This document shows positions 31,202 to 34,823 of a stretch of DNA of 34,823 nt, one piece after another (positions within the stretch are counted from its first letter, which is position 1; the number at the start of each line of letters is the position of its first letter). Source of the DNA: a virus; the IMG/VR virus record IMGVR_UViG_3300035209_000051, positions 1-34,823 of that record. One strand, given 5' to 3'. Both the position numbers and the translations under genes were made by a program. The notes below the pieces were generated by a model that made no database searches, was not told where the DNA came from, and saw nothing but the letters and a program-made list of their open reading frames with translations.

Positions 31202-32439
31202 TATTTCGGTGGATTATTATTATCTGGAGGTTGTACCTGTGTCTTGCTTCCGGTTAAGAACTTAGGATCGAGCGGTTCATCCAGGCCGGGAAGTGGAGCC
31301 CTGTCTTCCATATCGCGGGCTTCATTCCTTGTTATTATGCCTGTTGATACCTGAATCTGCTCTACTTCAGCTCTTGTTTTTGAATCTGCCCTGAGCAGAT
31401 CTGCCATGTTATAGCGGATCTGGATCAGGCCACGGTCCTTCTTGCTTACAAGTTTTCTTTCAAGCTCACTTTCCTGTCCGGAGAGTGTTGGCCTGAGATT
31501 GTACTTTACCAGCTGCAGATCCTGCTGCTCGCCGTTTGAGAATGTTGCCCTGGAGAGATCTCCTATGATCGAGGGCGGCATATTAAAAAAGCGTGCCACA
31601 TCCTGAAGCTGAAAAACTCTTGTTTCGATAAACTGTGCATCATTAGGAGGAATACCAAGCTGCTTATATTTCAATCCGTATTCCAGGATAGGGGTGGTGT
31701 GATCTCCGACAGCTCCACCGTAAAATTCTTCCCAGCGCTTTTTCCATTTCTTAAATACGCCGTCGTCGATATGGTTGTCTGTCTCCAGTACTCCCTTCAG
31801 GTTCCCGCCCTTCTGGAAAAAGTCTGCTCCGAATCTCTCAGCTGCAAGACCCAGTCCTATACCTTCCCTGGCAGCCGTTATCGGGCTTATTCCCGTGACG
31901 CCGTTTCTCGATAAGATCTTGAAATGTATAACCTCCCAATGGAAGAAGGTCCCGTTGATGCCCATATCCGGATCGTGGATATCATAGAAAGGCTCGCCGT
32001 TATAGAGCGTTACAATAACACACGAAGAATCGACAGGTATGAGATCGGTTGGATTACCGAAGGAATCGAATTTGATAACAGCATAAGAATTACCGTGAAG
32101 CTGGAGCCGGGCATTCATGAGCTCGATAAACGAATACCGGTGCATGAACTTGTTTGGAAACTGGAGCAGCTTGTAAATAGCTCCATCAGACAGATCCTCG
32201 CGCTTGTTGTTCGCCCTGCGGGTAACGCTTATCGGGAAGGAGGCCGGTTGCTCAGATAAGATCCTTACACATGAAAAAACTGCTGATAACTTGAGAGCTG
32301 AGAAGGAGTTTACGTCAATCCCTGCAGCTGATCCGGCTATAGAGTTGCCGAAAACCTTCTCATAATCAGTTGTTGGCATAAGGTAAGTACCCCTGCGGAT
32401 AACATGTGCTGCATTACGAAGCCGGTCCTGTAATTTCAT
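31201..32439 (-). CDS. Portal protein, HK97 type
   Basis: This 412-residue protein matches HK97-family portals: LSAVFSCVRILSEQPASFPI near the start, then LMNARLQLHGNSYAVIK, then HFKILSRNGVTGISPI, GVLETDNH and DVARFFNMPPSIIGDL. It is the first gene of the structural operon, after a 246-base gap that holds a terminator and a tandem repeat. The C-terminal end is Pro/Asn-rich. Confidence 0.92.
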   Translation of the reverse strand: MKLQDRLRNAAHVIRRGTYLMPTTDYEKVFGNSIAGSAAGIDVNSFSALKLSAVFSCVRILSEQPASFPISVTRRANNKREDLSDGAIYKLLQFPNKFMHRYSFIELMNARLQLHGNSYAVIKFDSFGNPTDLIPVDSSCVIVTLYNGEPFYDIHDPDMGINGTFFHWEVIHFKILSRNGVTGISPITAAREGIGLGLAAERFGADFFQKGGNLKGVLETDNHIDDGVFKKWKKRWEEFYGGAVGDHTTPILEYGLKYKQLGIPPNDAQFIETRVFQLQDVARFFNMPPSIIGDLSRATFSNGEQQDLQLVKYNLRPTLSGQESELERKLVSKKDRGLIQIRYNMADLLRADSKTRAEVEQIQVSTGIITRNEARDMEDRAPLPGLDEPLDPKFLTGSKTQVQPPDNNNPPK

Positions 32440-32484
32440 AAGCTTGAACTTCCCTACAAATTTCAGCGGATATTTTTTCCTGAT

Positions 32485-32528
32485 TATGGGACATTGTTGA
32501 CGAGTTTACGGGACATTGTTGACGAGTT
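32485..32528. repeat. 22-bp tandem repeat, two copies
   Basis: Two adjacent 22-base units, 32485-32506 and 32507-32528, differ at one base and contain GGGACATTGTTGACGAGTT. They lie between the DGR terminator and the portal start, so they could be operators for the structural operon. The TGTTGAC-containing tandem units also recall ends of IS21-type elements, but no transposase is present. Confidence 0.6.
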
Positions 32529-32568
32529 TTTTGGGAAGTATATCCAATCGGCAGTAAATGGACGGATG

Positions 32569-32602
32569 CAAAAACGAAAAAAACCGGTTTTAAGTCCGGT
32601 TT
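32569..32602 (-). terminator. Terminator of the DGR operon
   Basis: Minus-strand hairpin AAACCGG / CCGGTTT with an eight-base loop (32581-32602), followed by a T-rich run (TTTTCGTTTTT). It lies about 84 bases after the accessory gene. It should end the terminase-PcfJ-DGR transcript and separates it from the portal operon. The stretch 32440-32685 otherwise holds only the tandem repeat and no convincing gene. Confidence 0.75.
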
Positions 32603-32685
32603 CATCATCAAATTTGGCAGATTTTGTAATTTTCTGGCAATGCAAAATTTGTTAATTATCTGTAATTCAGCATAAAATAAAAATA

Positions 32686-32991
32686 TCAAGTGAACTGGAA
32701 GCTATTATTGTCTTCAATAATAGTTGCAACAAAAGGGAATTTATCCCTGGGAATCTGCTCGATAGCTTCAATCAAAAGACGTGAAGAAGTGAACAGAATA
32801 TGTTTCTCCTGGTTGATCGAGATCTGAAGATGAAGGCATTTCCCAGTACCCTTGTCTTTGAAAACTTTTGAATCTTCAATCTTAAAGTCATGAATCACGA
32901 TCTCTTTATTCAGGATCCTTGACATCTTGATCTTTTCTCCCTCAAATCCCCTGCTTGGAGGCTTGATATTAAACTGACTGAACCGGTTCAT
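32686..32991 (-). CDS. DGR-associated small protein (possible accessory factor; not Avd-like)
   Basis: This 101-residue protein's start overlaps the reverse transcriptase gene by 23 bases, so the two are translated together. It appears to be mainly beta strands: HDFKIEDSKVF, then KCLHLQISINQEKHILFTSS, then FPFVATIIEDNNSFQF, suggesting an OB-like or small barrel fold. The classical DGR accessory Avd is a four-helix, basic protein, so this is a different factor. A role in nucleic-acid binding during mutagenic retrohoming is inferred from position. An internal Met23 is an alternative start. Confidence 0.65.
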   Translation of the reverse strand: MNRFSQFNIKPPSRGFEGEKIKMSRILNKEIVIHDFKIEDSKVFKDKGTGKCLHLQISINQEKHILFTSSRLLIEAIEQIPRDKFPFVATIIEDNNSFQFT

Positions 32992-33937
32992 GAAGCAGTT
33001 TCTTAATTAAGTGTTTACTATTGCAATGCTTTGCCCATCCTTTGTAGGATGCTATAGATTGAGGATTAGCTCCTGATGCAATCTTTCGGGCGAAATTCTT
33101 CTTGATGCTCTTTCTAAGCCGGATATGAGAATGCCTGAAGACATATCCCACAAAATCAACTCCCCTGGCATCTACCGGGAAGACCTGGTAATTATCCTTT
33201 ACTTCAAGCTTCAGATTATCCCGGAGGTAGATCCTGATGTCAGCAAGTACCTGGTGCAGGTAAGATTTGCTGCCGGAGAGTATAACCATATCATCGGCAT
33301 ACCGAAAATAATATTTGACGCCTCCAATCTCTTTGATCCAATGGTCAAAATATGTAAGGTAAAAGTTAGCCAGGTACTGGCTCAGGTAGTTCCCGATGGG
33401 AAGTCCTTCAGCACTGTCGATAATTCCATCGAGCAGCTGCAGGAGATCATGGTCCTTGATCTTCTTCCGGAGAAGTCCCTTCAGTATATCATGGTCAACG
33501 TTCGGATAGAACTTCGTTATATCAAGCTTCAGGCAATACTGAGTGCCGGTCTGATCCCGGAGGGTATCCTTCAAGGATCTCATGGCCGCATGTATGCCGC
33601 GTTTTTTAATGCAACTGTAAGTATCGGCAGTGAATGTTGAAACGAATATCGGCTCCAGGATATTCATCACTGCATGATGAACGATCCGGTCCGGGTAATA
33701 TGGCAGTCTGAAAATTATTCTTTCTTTAGGTTCGTGGATTGTGAAGGTGGTATATACGGAGGTTTTGTAAGTCTTATTGATCAGCGCCTCCTGCAGATCC
33801 TTCAGGTTATTCTCCCTGTTCCTATCATGCTCCAGTACTCCCGGCTGATTAAGCTTACCCTCCCGGGCTATCTGATCAGCCAAGCGAAGATTTTCCAGGG
33901 TACAAATTTGCTGATATAAGTTATTTTTTCTTTTCAT
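32969..33937 (-). CDS. DGR reverse transcriptase
   Basis: This 322-residue enzyme carries out adenine-mutagenic reverse transcription of the template repeat RNA. The fingers begin at about residue 40. Motif A is CLKLDITKFYPNVD (Asp139), the DGR-type motif is IGNYLSQ (181-187, with SQ), the catalytic YADD is at 213-216, and the thumb has DFVGYVFRHSHIRLRKS. There is no maturase or endonuclease domain, and the length fits DGR enzymes rather than group II introns. It lies 100 bases downstream of the template repeat on the same strand. Confidence 0.95.
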   Translation of the reverse strand: MKRKNNLYQQICTLENLRLADQIAREGKLNQPGVLEHDRNRENNLKDLQEALINKTYKTSVYTTFTIHEPKERIIFRLPYYPDRIVHHAVMNILEPIFVSTFTADTYSCIKKRGIHAAMRSLKDTLRDQTGTQYCLKLDITKFYPNVDHDILKGLLRKKIKDHDLLQLLDGIIDSAEGLPIGNYLSQYLANFYLTYFDHWIKEIGGVKYYFRYADDMVILSGSKSYLHQVLADIRIYLRDNLKLEVKDNYQVFPVDARGVDFVGYVFRHSHIRLRKSIKKNFARKIASGANPQSIASYKGWAKHCNSKHLIKKLLHEPVQSV

Positions 33938-34037
33938 GCCTTTGCATTCAAAGGATCGCGTTCCCTTGTGAGTACCAGCGCTCCTGTTTTGTTAAGTTAT
34001 TTTTTGCCTTGTTGGCAGGGTCTAGGCTGCAGTGTGT

Positions 34038-34118
34038 GCATAGGTGCGAACCGACGTTCGTATTCGTATAATCGTAGTTGTAATTCGAGTTCGAAAAACT
34101 GAACCTGGACGAAGAAAC
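34038..34118 (-). repeat. DGR template repeat (TR), 81 bp
   Basis: The 81-base template reads, on the minus strand, GTTTCTTCG... to ...CACCTATGC. It carries 20 adenines, mostly in AAC/AAT and TAC/TAT codons. It matches the variable repeats at 34226-34306 and 34644-34724 without gaps, with substitutions at adenines. The last 18 bases (GTCGGTTCGCACCTATGC) correspond to the IMH*, differing from the targets' GTCGGTTCGCGCCTTTGC at two adenines. It lies between the second target gene (stop at 34154) and the reverse transcriptase. Confidence 0.95.
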
Positions 34119-34153
34119 TGACAGCTGCGGCAGCATACAACCTTACTTGTTAA

Positions 34154-34558
34154 TTACAATAACCATTTCTCATAATGCTCTTTGCACTTCTCCAGCGCCC
34201 ATAGGGCCTTTTCAGAGGAATCAGTGCAAAGGCGCGAACCGACGCTCGCAGACGAATAAACGGAGCTGCAATCCGAGCCCGAAAAACCGAACCCGGACGA
34301 AGAAACCCAGGGCCACGGGTAATATTTGACCTGATTAGAGTTCTTGTAATCTGGCGTCCATCCGTTGTTTATTGCCATAAGAAAAATGGCGCATAAGATC
34401 CCGGCTTTAAATTTCTCGCCAAGATCTCCGGGAAGCATTGAGAGATCCGGGATGGAGTTGATGTCAAAATTCAGATGCTTACACGCATCTTCAACTGATC
34501 CGATGGTCTTATAATCGAATGCAGCTTTCTTTTTTGTTTTCGATGATTTCGTTGTCAT
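34154..34558 (-). CDS. DGR target protein 2 (variable lectin-like protein)
   Basis: This 134-residue protein has a lysine-rich N-terminus, a short helical domain (SVEDACKHLNFDINSIPDL) and a C-terminal C-type-lectin-like domain. That domain starts with AINNGWTPDYKNSNQVKYYP, followed by the variable block after VSSSGFGFS and a conserved VGSRLC. It shares architecture with target 1, but the N-terminal region is much shorter and different. It starts one base after the target 1 stop, so the two are one transcript. DGR target domains bind diverse ligands, so a virion-surface binding role is inferred. Confidence 0.9.
   Translation of the reverse strand: MTTKSSKTKKKAAFDYKTIGSVEDACKHLNFDINSIPDLSMLPGDLGEKFKAGILCAIFLMAINNGWTPDYKNSNQVKYYPWPWVSSSGFGFSGSDCSSVYSSASVGSRLCTDSSEKALWALEKCKEHYEKWLL
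34226..34306 (-). repeat. DGR variable repeat of target 2 (VR1)
   Basis: This 81-base copy differs from the template at 16 positions, all of which are adenine in the template; 16 of 20 adenines are changed and none of the 61 other bases. Encoded changes include AAC to GGC, TAC to TCC, GAT to GTT and AAT to TCT. Confidence 0.95.
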
Positions 34559-34559
34559 T

Positions 34560-34823
34560 TTATTCTTCGGTATTGGTTATAAGAGCTTTCCAGAATTTCA
34601 AGAACTGTGTGGCTGAGTAATCAGACTGTGCCTCTGTTTCAAAGCAAAGGCGCGAACCGACGCTCGCATCCGTACAACCGTCGTAGCAAGTCGAGTACGA
34701 AAAACCGAACCCGGACGAAGAAACCTTAAATACGGGGAACCATTTCTTCTGATCAATATCAAGACGGTCTGGCTGCCATCCTCCGTTTATTGCCTTATTG
34801 ATTATTCCAAGGCGCTCCAGGTT
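34560..34823 (-). CDS. DGR target protein 1, 3' part (continuous with 1-431)
   Basis: This part encodes the lectin-like C-terminus. It continues from the linker INKAINGGWQPDRLDIDQKK through VSSSGFGFS, the variable block and SVGSRLCFETEAQSDYSATQ, ending in LITNTEE. The window's right edge repeats the sequence at 1-149, so the gene is complete only on the circular molecule. The stop codon is one base before the start of target gene 2. Confidence 0.88.
   Translation of the reverse strand, partial: NLERLGIINKAINGGWQPDRLDIDQKKWFPVFKVSSSGFGFSYSTCYDGCTDASVGSRLCFETEAQSDYSATQFLKFWKALITNTEE
34644..34724 (-). repeat. DGR variable repeat of target 1, haplotype A (VR2)
   Basis: This 81-base copy differs from the template at 14 positions, 13 of them adenines in the template and one T to G. 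It differs at nine positions from the other copy of the same repeat at 1-50. Confidence 0.95.
34675..34823. repeat. Right copy of the contig-end overlap
   Basis: Positions 34698-34823 are identical to 24-149. The preceding 23 bases match 1-23 except at nine variable-repeat positions. Removing one copy gives a circle of 34,674 bp. Confidence 0.88.

Noticed and set aside
32414-32689. A 91-codon open frame on the minus strand upstream of portal
   Set aside because: It runs across the DGR terminator and tandem repeats and into the portal start, with no coding-like composition or family resemblance.
1-34823. CRISPR array, rRNA or complete insertion sequence
   Set aside because: No regularly spaced repeat array, no rRNA-like stretches and no transposase gene were seen; the only repeats are those listed.

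Overview
This window looks like the complete genome of a temperate siphovirus (HK97-type head, long non-contractile tail) that infects a Bacteroidetes host. The Bacteroidetes assignment rests on the protein families present (PcfJ/PcfK pair, DUF4373-type initiator, Bacteroidetes-type tyrosine integrase, the N-terminal signatures of the tail proteins), the near absence of Shine-Dalgarno sequences, and an early promoter -7 box of the TAnnTTTG type. The first 149 bases and the last 149 bases are the same locus: 126 bases are identical, and the reading frame of one gene continues exactly across the join. The genome is therefore best read as a circular or circularly permuted molecule of about 34,674 bp.

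Almost every gene is on the minus strand. Reading the circle along that strand from the control region, the order is as follows. The early operon (11832 down to 6121) holds a Cro-like small protein, a lytic transglycosylase-like protein, a clamp-like protein, a DUF4406 protein, HTH and winged-helix proteins, a DUF4373 initiator with internal repeats, an HNH nuclease and small proteins. Next come a second tyrosine recombinase (5201-6124), the terminase small and large subunits (4466-4942, 2609-4285) and PcfK and PcfJ (532-2347). A diversity-generating retroelement (DGR) crosses the window ends (509..1 joined to 34823..32686). It ends in a terminator, and then the structural operon runs through portal, protease, major capsid, connectors, tail tube, tail chaperones, tape measure and tail tip/fibres (32439 down to 16096), followed by the lysis genes (16042 down to 14592). 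Between lysis and early genes lies the lysogeny block: an attP built on the 3' half of a tRNA-Pro gene, the integrase, and the only plus-strand genes, a repressor and a lipoprotein (11933-13101).

The most notable system is the DGR. It has a reverse transcriptase with the DGR-type IGNYLSQ and YADD motifs, an 81-bp template repeat, and two tandem target genes whose C-terminal C-type-lectin-like domains carry variable repeats. It also has a small accessory gene that does not look like Avd. Differences between template and variable repeats fall on template adenines (16 of 16 in one copy, 13 of 14 in the other). The two window ends carry two different versions of the same variable repeat, differing at nine positions of which eight are template adenines. 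The contig thus appears to have captured two haplotypes produced by the retroelement, and the assembly probably broke there for that reason.

Other points of interest are a dissected attP with paired arm-like repeats, a -1 programmed frameshift in the tail chaperone genes, a duplicated tail tube gene in which one copy has gained an inserted domain, a single-gene spanin, a major capsid protein with a hydrophobic N-terminus, and replication-origin-like repeats inside the initiator gene.
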